This document shows, one piece after another, positions 1-9,389 of a stretch of DNA of 64,000 bases (its first letter is position 1; each line of letters starts with the position of its first letter). Under the pieces are notes generated by a model. The model did no database searches. It had not been told where the DNA came from and saw nothing but the letters and a program-made list of their open reading frames with translations. Location of the stretch: positions 1 to 64,000 of the forward strand of contig NZ_CALIMS010000037.1 in assembly GCF_938045345.1 (NCBI RefSeq), written 5' to 3'. The position numbers were made by a program, and so were the translations under genes. This DNA is from an uncultured Campylobacter sp. Its GTDB lineage: Bacteria > Campylobacterota > Campylobacteria > Campylobacterales > Campylobacteraceae.

Positions 1-102
1 GAAAACGGCGCGGCCTTTTATATGTATTGCCTCGCGGCGGTTTTGTTGCTCGGAGACTGGATTTACAGCTACCTTAAAAAGCGCAGCTTGCGACGCGGTT
101 AA
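1..102 (+). CDS. C-terminal end of a membrane protein (partial)
   Basis: An open frame enters from the left edge and stops with TAA at 100-102, giving 33 residues. It contains one hydrophobic stretch (FYMYCLAAVLLLGDWIYSYL) followed by a basic tail (KKRSLRRG), as in the last membrane helix and cytoplasmic end of an inner-membrane protein such as a transporter permease. The family cannot be told from this piece. Only the C-terminus is inside the window. Confidence 0.5.
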   Translation, partial: ENGAAFYMYCLAAVLLLGDWIYSYLKKRSLRRG

Positions 103-833
103 ATTTAGCGGTGCGGCGGAAGGTAAATTTAAGAGCAATACGGCGCGGCGGAGCAGTAAATTTAAGATAGTATTGCGGTTGTAGCGCGGCAATGCGGCAA
201 AATTTGGGTACTGCGATTACGAGTACGACAAGTGTAAGTAAAGAGAGACGGCTCTACCATTATTTTTAAAGCGTTCCATTATGGGCAAGGCATCATGGCG
301 GTGGGATGTGATAAACGGGCCATAAAAGCTACAGGTATTGCATTGTATGTCGGCGCGCAATAATGAGGCGGCGGGAGATAACGGGACTCGGTATAAAGTG
401 GCAAATAAGATGTACAAAGCAAGCTTTGTGGCTTTTGCTTTTTGAGACCTATTTAATTTCGCCGTGCGAGGGTTATTTGAGGCATGGTGAGCTCCACTAA
501 ATTTAAAGGCGAAACGGGAAAGACATCGTTTTTGCTTACGACGATGGGCGCGTGCTGAAGTACCGCTTTGGCGGCACACTTTGTTTTAAATTTCATAGCG
601 TCTGTTGGCTTAGGCTCGCGCCGTATATAATTTTAGTGGCAAAATGAGCGTAAAATTCCATGCTCTATTTGCACGGAAGCACGCAAACTAAGGTATTGTG
701 TTAGACCTAGCAAGCGTTGATGTCGTACCGCTTCGGCAAAATTTCATTTTCAGTATTTTTTGTATCTCATTTGTGCTTATATGCTCGAGTGTTGCTTCGG
801 CAAAATTTTATTTGCTAAACGCGCACTGCCTAC
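103..833. other. Gene-free, repeat-rich interval
   Basis: No convincing gene is seen. The stretch contains scattered AAATTTA and GGCAAAATTT words; the phrase CTTCGGCAAAATTT occurs twice near 730-810. The open frames here lack a ribosome binding site and have the composition of the dispersed repeats. Confidence 0.5.
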
Positions 834-1403
834 TTATCGCCACATTTGTTCGCACTGGGCAATTATTGCTTCGTCTATATCTCCTAAGGCGCGCAGCATT
901 TGAATAGTAAAATCAATAAATGCGTTTCCGTTTGCGGTGATCATTTTACCGTCTACTACGGCTTCGCGACTTGTTTGTATAAAGGCATGCTTATTTTTGT
1001 ATTTTGGCAAATTAACGATGTCTGCTAGACTATTTGCGGTGTGATGGCAGTCATTTAGCGCTCCTGCCGCCGCTAAGAAATACGCCCCGTCGCAAATACC
1101 GCCTACCACCTTGCCTTGTTGTTTAAATTCCTCTATTAAATTAGCAATTTTTGAGGCGTTTTCGCTAGGCAGTTCGCGCCATGAATTTCTAGCGCCGATT
1201 AACACGATTGCCGCGGCATCTGGCGAAATTTCATCTATTGTTAAATCAGGTTTTGCGCGTAAAGCTCCGAACGATACTTTCTCGTTTTTATCGGTTGAGG
1301 CATAAAGGATGCTATAGTCCGTGAAATATCGTAGTGCGGGAGCCAGTAGCGAAGCCTCCCAGTCGGCAAAGCCGTCTAAAATAACGATTACTAAAGTTTT
1401 CAT
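834..1403 (-). CDS. DJ-1/PfpI family protein (class I glutamine amidotransferase-like fold)
   Basis: 189 residues, the usual length of a single-domain DJ-1/PfpI protein. The nucleophile elbow is visible as VVGGICDGAYFLA with Cys104, and an acidic residue (Glu16 or a neighbour) would complete the usual Glu/Cys pair. The ATG start is preceded by AAGGAG at 7 bases. Known members act as small-molecule or protein repair enzymes, chaperones or stress proteins, and the substrate here cannot be told. It lies alone, downstream of rpoD on the same strand and separated from it by a hairpin. Confidence 0.85.
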   Translation of the reverse strand: MKTLVIVILDGFADWEASLLAPALRYFTDYSILYASTDKNEKVSFGALRAKPDLTIDEISPDAAAIVLIGARNSWRELPSENASKIANLIEEFKQQGKVVGGICDGAYFLAAAGALNDCHHTANSLADIVNLPKYKNKHAFIQTSREAVVDGKMITANGNAFIDFTIQMLRALGDIDEAIIAQCEQMWR

Positions 1404-1487
1404 AAAGTCTCCTTGAATAACCTACACTACTCAGTTCGGTTCGCATATCAAACTAAGCAAAATCGTAGAATTTATAAAATTTTTTAT

Positions 1488-1515
1488 AATTCCGCTTTGG
1501 ATTTAGAGCGGAATT
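1488..1515 (-). terminator. Hairpin between rpoD and the DJ-1 gene
   Basis: AATTCCGCT (1488-1496) and AGCGGAATT (1507-1515) form a perfect 9-bp stem with a 10-base loop just downstream of rpoD. The flank on the minus strand is A/T-rich but lacks a clean T run, so termination is inferred from position rather than from full signal quality. Confidence 0.4.
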
Positions 1516-1602
1516 CTATGATTTTACAAGTACGCGCGATAACATCGCTTTAAAAAGCCCGCTACCTCGGCGTGTGCTAGATCGCTATATCGGCGTTTTG
1601 TT

Positions 1603-3483
1603 CTAGCTCTCGATATAGGTTTTGAGTTTGCGGCCGATTTTTGGGTGTTTTAGCTTTTTGATCGCCGAGCTTTCGATCTGGCGGACGCGCTCGCGAGTGA
1701 TGTTGAGCTCCTTGCCAATCTCTTCAAGCGTGCGGTCGCTCTCGTCGTCAAGCAGTCCGAATCGCATGCGGATCACCGTGCGCTCGCGGTCGTTGAGTTG
1801 CTCTAAGATGTCGTCGATCTGCTCTTTTAGGTCGGATTTTAAAATTTGCTCGATCGGCGAAACCGAGCTTTTATCCTCGACAAAATCGCCGAATTTGCCG
1901 TCGTCCTCGTTTCCGATCGGCGCTTCTAAGCTGATCGGCTCCTTTGTGATTTTGATGACCTGCTTTACCTTATCGACGCTAAGGCCTACTTCTTGCGCGA
2001 TGACGTTTATGTCGGGCTCCTTGCCGCCTTCTTGCATATATTTGCGCGTGATTTTATTAATTCGATTTATCGTCTCGATCATATGGATCGGGATGCGGAT
2101 CGTGCGGGCCTGATCGGCGATGGCACGCGAGATCGCCTGGCGGATCCACCACGTCGCATAGGTCGAAAATTTATAACCGCGCTTGTATTCAAATTTATCC
2201 ACAGCCTTCATAAGCCCGATATTACCCTCCTGGATGAGGTCTAAAAACGGCAGTCCGCGGTTAGTGTAGCGCTTGGCGATGGAGACGACCAGGCGCAGGT
2301 TGGACTTCGCCATGCGCGCCTTTGCGTTATCGCTGATGCGCTTGCCGCGCTTGATCTGCTCTAAAATTTCTTTCAGCCGCTCGGGCTCGAGATTAAAGCT
2401 TTTTTTGCTCGCCTCTTTTGTCAAAAAGAGCTTTTTTATATCGACGTAGGTCGAGACCATCGTAGCTTCCGGCACGCGCGCGATGATGTCGTCTTTGCTA
2501 AGTCTCGTGATCTCTTTTAGAATTTTTTTGTGATTTTCGCGCAGTTCGGCGCTAAACATCGGCAGCTTGTACTCTAAGCGCTTGAGCTCCTTTTCAAAGC
2601 CTTCGTCGCTTTTTAGCGCGGTCTCCATCGATTTTACGATCTCGGTGATGAGCTTGCTCGTAGGACCCAGATCCATGAGCTTTTCTTTTAAAATTTTCTT
2701 TTTAAACGCCAAGTTTAGCTTCGATAAAATTCCCTTGCTCTGCTTAATCGCCTCGGCGTTTTTCTCGGCAAATTTCATCCAGTCCTTTTTGGCTTTTTCG
2801 AGAGCCTTGAAGCTTTCGATGACCTTTAGAGCACGCTTATCGTTCTTTCTGGAGCGCTTTTGCTTCGCCTCGTCCTCATCCGTGCTCTCCTCCTCATCAT
2901 CGTAATCATCCTCCGACAACTCCTCTTCGTCCTCATCTTCACCCTCCTCGTCGCTGTCGTCAAAGCTCTTAAAAAGCTCCTTTACGCGGCGTTCGCGGTT
3001 GATAAGCGGCTCTTTATAATCTAAAATGAAGTCTATTAAGTACGGCACCGAGCAAAACGCGTCGATGATGATGTCTTCGCCGAGCTCGATTTTTTTGCTG
3101 ATCTCGATCTCTTCTTCTTTCGTCAGCAGCGGGATCTGTCCCATTTCGCGCAGATACATCCGCACCGGGCTGTCCGAACGGCTCCACTCCAAAAGCTCGA
3201 CGTCGCTGGATAGGTCAAACTCCTCGTCCCAGCCCTCGTCCAGCAGCTTTTTTTGCGTGGCTTCTTTGAGTTTTGCGTCCTCTAAATTTTTGATTTTGGA
3301 GATTTCTGCGGCGGAGATCAGCTCGACGTCGAATTTTTTCGTAAGCGCTTCGACCTTCTTAACGGCCGTCGCGGTGGGGGCTTTGTCGAAAAATTTTATC
3401 AGTCTTTCGTAGGTGATGTAGCTTTTCTGATTTTCGTCGAAGAACTGCTCGATGGGCGTTAAGGCGTCTTTTGGGCTCGCCAT
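1603..3483 (-). CDS. rpoD: Primary sigma factor RpoD (sigma-70)
   Basis: 626 residues with the full primary-sigma layout: an N-terminal region 1.1, region 1.2 around [20 protein letters not shown] (about 105-125), a non-conserved region, regions 2.1-2.4 ([12 protein letters not shown] through [19 protein letters not shown]) and the region 4 helix-turn-helix near the C-terminus ([19 protein letters not shown], about 586-604). The non-conserved region carries a long Asp/Glu/Ser run at about 175-210, seen at DNA level as runs of tcctcctcatc. It directs RNA polymerase to housekeeping promoters, and the TATAAT boxes noted here would be its targets. ATG start with AAGGAG 6 bases upstream. Confidence 0.97.
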   Translation of the reverse strand: MASPKDALTPIEQFFDENQKSYITYERLIKFFDKAPTATAVKKVEALTKKFDVELISAAEISKIKNLEDAKLKEATQKKLLDEGWDEEFDLSSDVELLEWSRSDSPVRMYLREMGQIPLLTKEEEIEISKKIELGEDIIIDAFCSVPYLIDFILDYKEPLINRERRVKELFKSFDDSDEEGEDEDEEELSEDDYDDEEESTDEDEAKQKRSRKNDKRALKVIESFKALEKAKKDWMKFAEKNAEAIKQSKGILSKLNLAFKKKILKEKLMDLGPTSKLITEIVKSMETALKSDEGFEKELKRLEYKLPMFSAELRENHKKILKEITRLSKDDIIARVPEATMVSTYVDIKKLFLTKEASKKSFNLEPERLKEILEQIKRGKRISDNAKARMAKSNLRLVVSIAKRYTNRGLPFLDLIQEGNIGLMKAVDKFEYKRGYKFSTYATWWIRQAISRAIADQARTIRIPIHMIETINRINKITRKYMQEGGKEPDINVIAQEVGLSVDKVKQVIKITKEPISLEAPIGNEDDGKFGDFVEDKSSVSPIEQILKSDLKEQIDDILEQLNDRERTVIRMRFGLLDDESDRTLEEIGKELNITRERVRQIESSAIKKLKHPKIGRKLKTYIES

Positions 3484-3853
3484 AAAATCTCCTTGTGTCG
3501 TTGTGTATTTGGTTTTGGAAAATCGGATTATACCGAAACGCTCTTTATTTTTGCTTATATACGGTGCAAACCATCTAAATTTAATGATTTTTTAAATTCT
3601 AGAAAGTAGGCTAAATTTTAAAATTTAGGTTATATTTTTAGCTAAATTTAAGATTGCTCGCTAAAATTCCGCTTCCTTCACGTTGCCGCTTTAAAATTTA
3701 ACGCCTCCACACTTCCTATCTCTGCGCTTTGGCGTTTAAATTTAGCCCTAAATTCTAAGCGAGGAATTCCACCCTCATATCGGAGCGATTGAGCGGATTT
3801 TAATAAATTTGTCGGTAAAATCGTGCATCTATTTTAAAATTTAAGGCGGAAAT
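3484..3853. other. Divergent intergenic region rpoD / leuD
   Basis: 370 bases between two divergent genes. It holds the rpoD promoter on the minus strand (-10 at 3527-3532) and, on the plus strand, a weaker candidate -10 (TAAAAT, 3816-3821) about 38 bases before leuD. The middle is filled with TAAATTT/AAATTTA words. Confidence 0.5.
3527..3532 (-). promoter_or_regulatory. -10 box of rpoD promoter
   Basis: TATAAT on the minus strand in the context CGGTATAATCCG, giving a leader of about 38 bases before the rpoD start. It matches the Campylobacter housekeeping -10; the -35 is not clear, as is usual in this genus. Confidence 0.6.
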
Positions 3854-4336
3854 ATGGCAAAAGTATGGAAATTCGGCGACGATATCGACACCGATATTAT
3901 TATCGCGGCGCGCTACCTAAATACCTCCGATGCGGCGGTGCTTGCGACGCACATTATGGAGGATGCGGACAGGGATTTTTCGTCCAAAATCGCTAAAGGC
4001 GACATCATCGTAGCGGGGAAAAATTTTGGCTGCGGCAGCTCGCGCGAGCACGCTCCGATGGCGCTTAAGGCTGCCGGAATTTCATGCGTGATCGCAAAAA
4101 ACTTCGCTAGGATTTTTTATCGAAACAGCTTCAATACGGGCTTTTTGATCCTCGAATGCGACGAGACGGATAAGATCGCGCAGGGCGACGAGCTTAGCAT
4201 CGATCTAAAGGGCGGCGTAATTAAAAATTTAACTCAAAAAACGCAGTATAAATTCGGCGCGATACCGGAGTTTATGCAAAAGCTCCTCGACGCCGGCGGC
4301 GCGATAAATTACGCAAAAACAAAGATAAATTTGTAA
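3854..4336 (+). CDS. leuD: 3-isopropylmalate dehydratase small subunit
   Basis: 160 residues, typical for the short bacterial LeuD. It opens with [19 protein letters not shown] and has the swivel-domain signature [10 protein letters not shown] (about 59-68). With LeuC it isomerises 2-isopropylmalate to 3-isopropylmalate in leucine synthesis; leuC is not in the window. leuB follows after 9 bases, so the two are one operon. ATG start preceded by AAGGCGG. Confidence 0.95.
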   Translation: MAKVWKFGDDIDTDIIIAARYLNTSDAAVLATHIMEDADRDFSSKIAKGDIIVAGKNFGCGSSREHAPMALKAAGISCVIAKNFARIFYRNSFNTGFLILECDETDKIAQGDELSIDLKGGVIKNLTQKTQYKFGAIPEFMQKLLDAGGAINYAKTKINL

Positions 4337-4345
4337 GGAATTTGG

Positions 4346-5416
4346 ATGAAAAAATACGACGTATGCGTGATAAAAGGCGACGGAATCGGCCCTGAGATCA
4401 TCGAAGAAGCGATCAAGGTGCTGGATGCCGTAAGCCATAAATTTAATTTTGAGCTAAATTTTGACTACCGCTTGATGGGCGGCGCAGCAATCGACATTAT
4501 GGGCGTTCCGCTTCCGGATGAAACGCTAAATGCCGCTAAATCAAGCGACGCGGTGCTTTTCGGTGCGATCGGCGGCGCTAAATGGGACGGCTTGCCGCGC
4601 GAACTGCGGCCTGAAAGCGGGCTACTGAAAATCCGCAAAGAGCTTGGAGCTTTTGCAAATCTGCGTCCTGCGATGATTTTTGATGAGCTGATAAACGCTT
4701 CGACGCTAAAGCCGGAGATCATCAAAGGCGTCGATATAATGGTGGTGCGCGAGCTTACGGGCGGGATTTATTTCGGGCAGCCGCGCGTTAAAAACGAAAA
4801 GGATGCGCTAAATACGATGTGCTACAACGCCGCCGAGATCGAGCGCGTCGCAAAAGTTGCCTTTGAGGCTGCGCTTTTGCGAAACAAAAAGATAACGCTC
4901 GTGGATAAGGCCAACGTGCTTGAAACAAGCCAGCTGTGGCGCGAGGTCGTAAGAGAGCTAGCCAAAAATTACGAGGGGATAAATTTAGAGTTTATGTACG
5001 TAGATAACGCCGCGATGCAGCTCGTGCGGGCGCCCGCGCAGTTTGACGTGATTTTGACGGAGAATTTGTTCGGCGATATTTTAAGCGACGAAGCGAGCAT
5101 GATCTGCGGCTCGATCGGGCTGCTTCCGAGTGCGAGTATCGGCGGCAAGGTAGGCATCTATGAGCCGATTCACGGCAGCGCGCCCGATATCGCGGGGCAG
5201 GGGATCGCAAATCCGATCGCTACGATCTTAAGTGCGGCGATGATGTTAAAATACGCATTCGGCGAAAATGAAGCGGCAGAAGCGATCGAGAGCGCCGTAC
5301 GCGCCGTGCTTCGTGACGGATACCGCACCAAGGATATCGCGCAGTACGACGCCAAAGAAATTTGCTCGACCGCAGAGATCGGCTCGATCATCGCAGATTA
5401 CGCGGCCAAGGCTTAG
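4346..5416 (+). CDS. leuB: 3-isopropylmalate dehydrogenase
   Basis: 356 residues, full length. The N-terminal KGDGIGPEI motif, GGAKWDGLP near residue 76, the substrate-binding [12 protein letters not shown] and the metal-binding segment [13 protein letters not shown] identify the isocitrate/isopropylmalate dehydrogenase family, with the LeuB-type residues. It oxidatively decarboxylates 3-isopropylmalate with NAD in the cytoplasm. It sits 9 bases after leuD and 9 bases before the next small gene, so the transcript probably continues. Confidence 0.96.
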   Translation: MKKYDVCVIKGDGIGPEIIEEAIKVLDAVSHKFNFELNFDYRLMGGAAIDIMGVPLPDETLNAAKSSDAVLFGAIGGAKWDGLPRELRPESGLLKIRKELGAFANLRPAMIFDELINASTLKPEIIKGVDIMVVRELTGGIYFGQPRVKNEKDALNTMCYNAAEIERVAKVAFEAALLRNKKITLVDKANVLETSQLWREVVRELAKNYEGINLEFMYVDNAAMQLVRAPAQFDVILTENLFGDILSDEASMICGSIGLLPSASIGGKVGIYEPIHGSAPDIAGQGIANPIATILSAAMMLKYAFGENEAAEAIESAVRAVLRDGYRTKDIAQYDAKEICSTAEIGSIIADYAAKA

Positions 5417-5425
5417 GAGCCAGCT

Positions 5426-5668
5426 TTGAATGGTGCGCTAGCATACGCTATGGAGCTTGAGAAAAAAGGCGATATCTACGGCGCAATGCGTATTTGCCGC
5501 GGTATTTTACGCGATAATCCGCAAGATGGCGATGCGGCTGTGCTTTTTGCACGGCTAAATTTAAATCATCGAGTAAGCTCGGGCGTTAATATGGCGATGC
5601 TGGAGCGCTTTTTAAGCGTCGATGCGCGCAAACAAGCGGAATTTAAGAGGTGGCTAATTGATGTATGA
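5426..5668 (+). CDS. Small conserved TPR-like hypothetical protein
   Basis: 80 residues from a TTG codon with TAGGAG upstream; no better start is in frame. The stretch AMRICRGILRDNPQDGDAAVLFARL looks like one tetratricopeptide-type helix pair, so a protein-binding role is possible. In C. jejuni the gene before ciaD (Cj0787, as I recall) is a similarly small unknown, and the order here agrees. Its stop overlaps the next start by 11 bases, suggesting translational coupling. Confidence 0.7.
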   Translation: MNGALAYAMELEKKGDIYGAMRICRGILRDNPQDGDAAVLFARLNLNHRVSSGVNMAMLERFLSVDARKQAEFKRWLIDV

Positions 5669-7019
5669 AAATGAACTGGAAGATATCATCGAAGCAGTAA
5701 ATGAGATGAAAGTGCAAAAGCGCGCGCAAGATTTGGCAGTGCAGCAAGAGGGGGCTGTGAATGCGAGCAGTACCGAAGCAGGATCGCAGGCTTCGCAGGA
5801 TGCTTTAAGCCCCGCTTCTTTTGCGCCAGATCCCATTGCGCCTGATGCCTTAAATTCTACATCTGCGCCGGATATCGCTTCATCAAACGTGCAAAATTTC
5901 ACTTCCTTAGATACTAAAAATTCCACTTCACGCTTTGTTTCATCGGACGCTTTAAATTCCACCCTAGATTATTCAAATTCCATGGCGAGTAAGAGCTCTA
6001 CGTATAGCAGCACGGAATTTGCAGCGGACACTATTTTAAAAAAATCTGCTGTAAAAGATGAAAATTTTACTTTTTCAGGCGAGGAGAATTTTAAAAACTC
6101 TGATCTTACAAGCAGTGAAAATTCCGTGGTTTCCGTCTCTTTAAATGGAGGAAATTTTATAAATTCCATTTCTGCAAGCGGTAAAAATTTCGCAAATACT
6201 ACCTTTGCAAACGATGAAATTTTAAAAAGCTCCGCCGCAAAATTTGACGAAAGCTTTCGTGATTTATCGGGCATTGCAGGCGAAATTTACGATAGTTTAG
6301 GCAGCGATATGAATGGGTTTATTTCGCCGCAAAGCAGGGACACAAGCATACCGCGAAGCTCTGCCAAAAGTAAAGATTTTGAATTAGCACTAAATTCTAC
6401 GGATGACGACTCCCAAAGTAAGCAAGATTTGACGCCTCGTATTTTAGGCGCGTATTTTAAGGAGCTAAGCAATGACGATTTTGGGCCTGGCTCTGATTTC
6501 AAAGAAAACAAAGTTGACGATTATTTCAGCACAGCGCATTCTAAAAAGCAGGATTTTGCGTCGCTTCAAGCTCAAAATCCCGCCGCACTAAATATCCGCA
6601 ATGCTGCCGCGCAGCAGCAAAATTTCGTTTCACAGCCACAGAATTTTACTATGCCTGAGGCGCGAGACGATGAGCTCGCCACGCCGCAGTTTCGTAATTC
6701 TGCCGCGCAGGATATGCAAGCGGGAAGTTTTGCCTCTTATGGTGCTCAAAATTCCGCCGTGCGCCAGCCCGAGGAAGCACGACATCTCGGGGCCGCGAGA
6801 CAAGCGGGTGACAAATCAAAATATCTCGCAAATGCAGATTTTAAAATTTCAAGCGAAGCGGAGTTTTTGAGCGCGATAAAAGAGCGGATTTTAGTGCTTT
6901 TTGAGGGGCTGAATGCTTTTGATCGGGGTGATTTGAACGCGCGCGTGGAGCTAAATTTAAAATTTATGGAATTTTTGCTTGCAAGTATCGAAAATCGACT
7001 TGAAAATCTATCAAAATAA
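5658..7019 (+). CDS. CiaD-like protein with a long disordered repeat-derived middle
   Basis: 453 residues. A short acidic/helical N-terminus (MYENELEDIIEAVNEMKVQKRAQD) and a helical C-terminus of about 65 residues (SEAEFLSAIKERILVLFEGL and onward) look conserved. About 350 residues between them are Ser/Asn/Ala/Phe-rich with NFT, NST and NSA triplets every 9-13 residues. Its place directly before cca matches C. jejuni Cj0788 (CiaD, a flagellum-delivered invasion effector of about 160 residues, from memory), so this would be an expanded homologue. The middle is encoded by repeated AAATTTY/AAATTCC words. The first Met may be residue 2 (ATG at 5661). The function is inferred by position only. Confidence 0.6.
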   Translation: MMYENELEDIIEAVNEMKVQKRAQDLAVQQEGAVNASSTEAGSQASQDALSPASFAPDPIAPDALNSTSAPDIASSNVQNFTSLDTKNSTSRFVSSDALNSTLDYSNSMASKSSTYSSTEFAADTILKKSAVKDENFTFSGEENFKNSDLTSSENSVVSVSLNGGNFINSISASGKNFANTTFANDEILKSSAAKFDESFRDLSGIAGEIYDSLGSDMNGFISPQSRDTSIPRSSAKSKDFELALNSTDDDSQSKQDLTPRILGAYFKELSNDDFGPGSDFKENKVDDYFSTAHSKKQDFASLQAQNPAALNIRNAAAQQQNFVSQPQNFTMPEARDDELATPQFRNSAAQDMQAGSFASYGAQNSAVRQPEEARHLGAARQAGDKSKYLANADFKISSEAEFLSAIKERILVLFEGLNAFDRGDLNARVELNLKFMEFLLASIENRLENLSK

Positions 7020-8100
7020 CGATTTCATCGCGCTTTTAGATTATCTTAAAAAATTTAGCTCGCGTATCTATCTAGTAGGCGGCTGCGTGCGCGATCATTT
7101 TTTGGGGCGGGCTAGCGCTGATGTGGATGTGGAGCTTTACGATGTGGATCTGCACCGCTTCGAGCAAATTATGCAAGACTTCGGCGCACAGGGCGTCGGC
7201 AAAAGCTACTTCGTCTATAAATACAAAAACTTCGATATCTCGCTTCCGCGCACCGAGAGTAAGACGGGCATCGGACACAAGGGCTTCAGTGTCGCTTTGG
7301 CTACGGACGAACATGAGGCTAGCAGGCGGCGCGATTTTACGATTAATGCGATGATGATAGACGCTATAAGCGGCAAAGTGCTCGATTTTTACGGCGGGCT
7401 TGCGGATCTGCATGCGAGGATTTTGCGAGTGGTCGATCCACGCACTTTCGTGGAGGATAGTTTGCGCGTATATCGCGCGGTGCAGTTTGCCGCAAGATTT
7501 GAGCTTCGCGCCGAGCCACGCACCTTAGAGCTCATGCGTAGTATCGACGCTAGCGATCTTAGTCGCGAGCGCATTAAAGCGGAGCTGATTAAATTTTTTT
7601 GTGCACCTGCGCACCGATATGGGATGATGCTAATGCAAGAGCTGGGGCTTTATGAGCGGGTTTTTGGATTGCGGATTGATCCGCGTACGCATGAGCGACT
7701 GATAAAATTCATAGAGCACGGCGAATCTTTCGTGAGAAATGAAATGTTTTTTTTATATGCGTTTTTGAATTTTTTAGGATTAGATAAAGATAAAATTTTA
7801 AAGAATTTAGGGCTAAATTCTCTTTATAAAAGGCTACTTAGCGAGCCGTTTTTTAAGCGGGTAAGCGACGAGCGACTATGTAAAATCGCTCTAAAAATGC
7901 CGCTTAAGCAGTGGCTCGGGCTATATTGTAAAGGTAGGGTGCAAGCGGCGAAGCGGCTTGGGATTTGGGATAAGAAATTTAAAAGCTTGGTTTGCGCCAC
8001 GGATGTCGCTCACAATCTGCGCGGCGCTGCGATCGGCAAGGAGATTGAGAGGCTGCAAGAAGCGGAGATTAGGGCGTTTGTAGCGGCTTTAAAAGCGTAA
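6979..8100 (+). CDS. cca: CCA-adding enzyme / poly(A) polymerase family nucleotidyltransferase
   Basis: About 373 residues. The class II nucleotidyltransferase head is clear: IYLVGGCVRDHFLGR (GG/R motif), the catalytic pair in ADVDVELY, and RRRDFTINAMMID, then the RNA-binding tail. It adds or repairs the 3' CCA of tRNA. The start is uncertain: TTG at 6979 gives a 41-base overlap with the gene before, and TTG at 7000 (KIYQNNDF) would shorten it by 7 residues. No strong ribosome binding site is seen, so coupling to the upstream gene is likely. Confidence 0.9.
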   Translation: MQVSKIDLKIYQNNDFIALLDYLKKFSSRIYLVGGCVRDHFLGRASADVDVELYDVDLHRFEQIMQDFGAQGVGKSYFVYKYKNFDISLPRTESKTGIGHKGFSVALATDEHEASRRRDFTINAMMIDAISGKVLDFYGGLADLHARILRVVDPRTFVEDSLRVYRAVQFAARFELRAEPRTLELMRSIDASDLSRERIKAELIKFFCAPAHRYGMMLMQELGLYERVFGLRIDPRTHERLIKFIEHGESFVRNEMFFLYAFLNFLGLDKDKILKNLGLNSLYKRLLSEPFFKRVSDERLCKIALKMPLKQWLGLYCKGRVQAAKRLGIWDKKFKSLVCATDVAHNLRGAAIGKEIERLQEAEIRAFVAALKA

Positions 8101-8149
8101 ATTTAGAGAGATTTCTGTAAAATCGCCGTTTTATTTAGGAGCTAGTTTT

Positions 8150-8908
8150 ATGAAAAAATTCTATCGTCGCGACGAAATTTACGCGTTTTGCAAGAATGCT
8201 GCGTCTTTGCAAAAATGCGCTTTTTGCTTTGATCGCAGGCAAAATTTCGTGATTTTTGCTGCGCGAAATTTTATCTTTTATGGCGAGCGAAATTTAAATT
8301 TTTGCGGCGTAAGATTTCATAGCGCAAAGCTTAGCTCGGTAGGATTTCACGACGCGGAATTTTACCTATTAAAATTTCATCCGTCGTGCCGCCACACGGA
8401 GAAAATCCACGAGGCGAAGTTTTATGGATCGAGAGAATTTCGCAGATCACATCGATGCGGCGAGAAATTATATGAGCCGTGCAGCAGCGATGCGGAATTT
8501 CACGGCTCGCATTACAGCGAGATGAAATTTTGCGGATTAGGACATTTTGGCACAAAATCTCACAGCCTGCGTCGTATTAAACGTATTAAAGCAAAATTTA
8601 GCGAGCCGTATCGCGCGTCCTGTGCTATGGGAGTATCTGTCGCGCCGCACCATAGAAAGACGCAAGAGCCGTATTGCTGTGAGAAAAAATCTGACGTCCT
8701 GCAGCGTCGCAAAATCACGAACCTAAATTTTACTTCAAAGAATTTCGAATTATGGAATTTTACCCATTCAAATTTGCAAGGCTTTACCGCGCGAAATTCC
8801 AAGCCGCGTAATTTAGCTTTTCGAAATTCTAAATCTCAAAATCTCGCTTTGCGGAATTTTAAATTGCAAAATTCTGCTCATGCAAAATCGGTGATTTTTG
8901 ATGTTTAA
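8150..8908 (+). CDS. Repeat-derived hypothetical ORF with a good start
   Basis: 252 codons open from an ATG with AGGAG 8 bases upstream and a TAAAAT box further upstream, so it is positioned like a real gene. The protein matches no family I know. It is a run of short themes (AEFY, AKFY, AEFH, MKFC, RNFKLQN, RNSKSQN) rich in Phe, Lys, Cys and His, which is the dispersed A/T-rich DNA word read in a different frame from the CiaD-like gene. It may be an expanding element that captured the promoter and leader of trmL; its stop overlaps the trmL start by 8 bases. Whether it is translated is unknown. Confidence 0.35.
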   Translation: MKKFYRRDEIYAFCKNAASLQKCAFCFDRRQNFVIFAARNFIFYGERNLNFCGVRFHSAKLSSVGFHDAEFYLLKFHPSCRHTEKIHEAKFYGSREFRRSHRCGEKLYEPCSSDAEFHGSHYSEMKFCGLGHFGTKSHSLRRIKRIKAKFSEPYRASCAMGVSVAPHHRKTQEPYCCEKKSDVLQRRKITNLNFTSKNFELWNFTHSNLQGFTARNSKPRNLAFRNSKSQNLALRNFKLQNSAHAKSVIFDV

Positions 8909-9389
8909 TATCGTGTTAGTATATCCGCAGATCCACACAAACACCGGCTCCATCGGGCGTATGTGCGTCAATGCGGGATGCCGCTTGCATCTGATCAAGC
9001 CGCTCGGATTTATCATCGACGATAAGCATCTGCGCCGCGCGGGGCTTGATTACTGGGCGAACTTGGATCTTAAAATTTGGGAAAATTGGGACGAGTTTAT
9101 GGTAGCGAACGAGAAATTTAAACAGCGCTTCTTTTTTGCGACGACAAAGACGAACAAGCTCTACTACGAGGCGGAATTTCAGCCGGGCGATTTTTTGATT
9201 TTCGGCTCGGAGGGGCACGGACTGCCGCTTGAGATCATGCGCACAAACCGCGAAAACTGCATCACGATCCCGATGAGCGGGGCGGGGCGCAGTTTAAATT
9301 TGGCCACCAGCGTGGGCATCGTAACCTACGAAGCGATTCGCCAAAATATCGATGAATTCGACTTTAGGAGCGCGGTTTGCGAGTTTTAG
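8901..9389 (+). CDS. trmL: tRNA (cytidine(34)-2'-O)-methyltransferase
   Basis: 162 residues from ATG 8901; an upstream in-frame TTG at 8898 is less likely. SPOUT methyltransferase signatures are present: NIVLVYPQIHTNTGSIGRM at the start, FGSEGHGLP in the knot, and CITIPMSGAGRSLNLATSVGIV at the end. It methylates the wobble ribose of certain tRNAs. It overlaps the ORF before it and the gene after it, so translation is probably coupled. Confidence 0.92.
   Translation: MFNIVLVYPQIHTNTGSIGRMCVNAGCRLHLIKPLGFIIDDKHLRRAGLDYWANLDLKIWENWDEFMVANEKFKQRFFFATTKTNKLYYEAEFQPGDFLIFGSEGHGLPLEIMRTNRENCITIPMSGAGRSLNLATSVGIVTYEAIRQNIDEFDFRSAVCEF

Noticed and set aside
217..579. 120-codon open frame on the minus strand near the left end
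   Set aside because: No ribosome binding site, no recognisable domain, and composition like the repeat-rich gap; treated as non-coding.
8331..8802. Minus-strand frames inside the repeat-derived ORF
   Set aside because: Without start signals; they are the reverse reading of the same A/T words.
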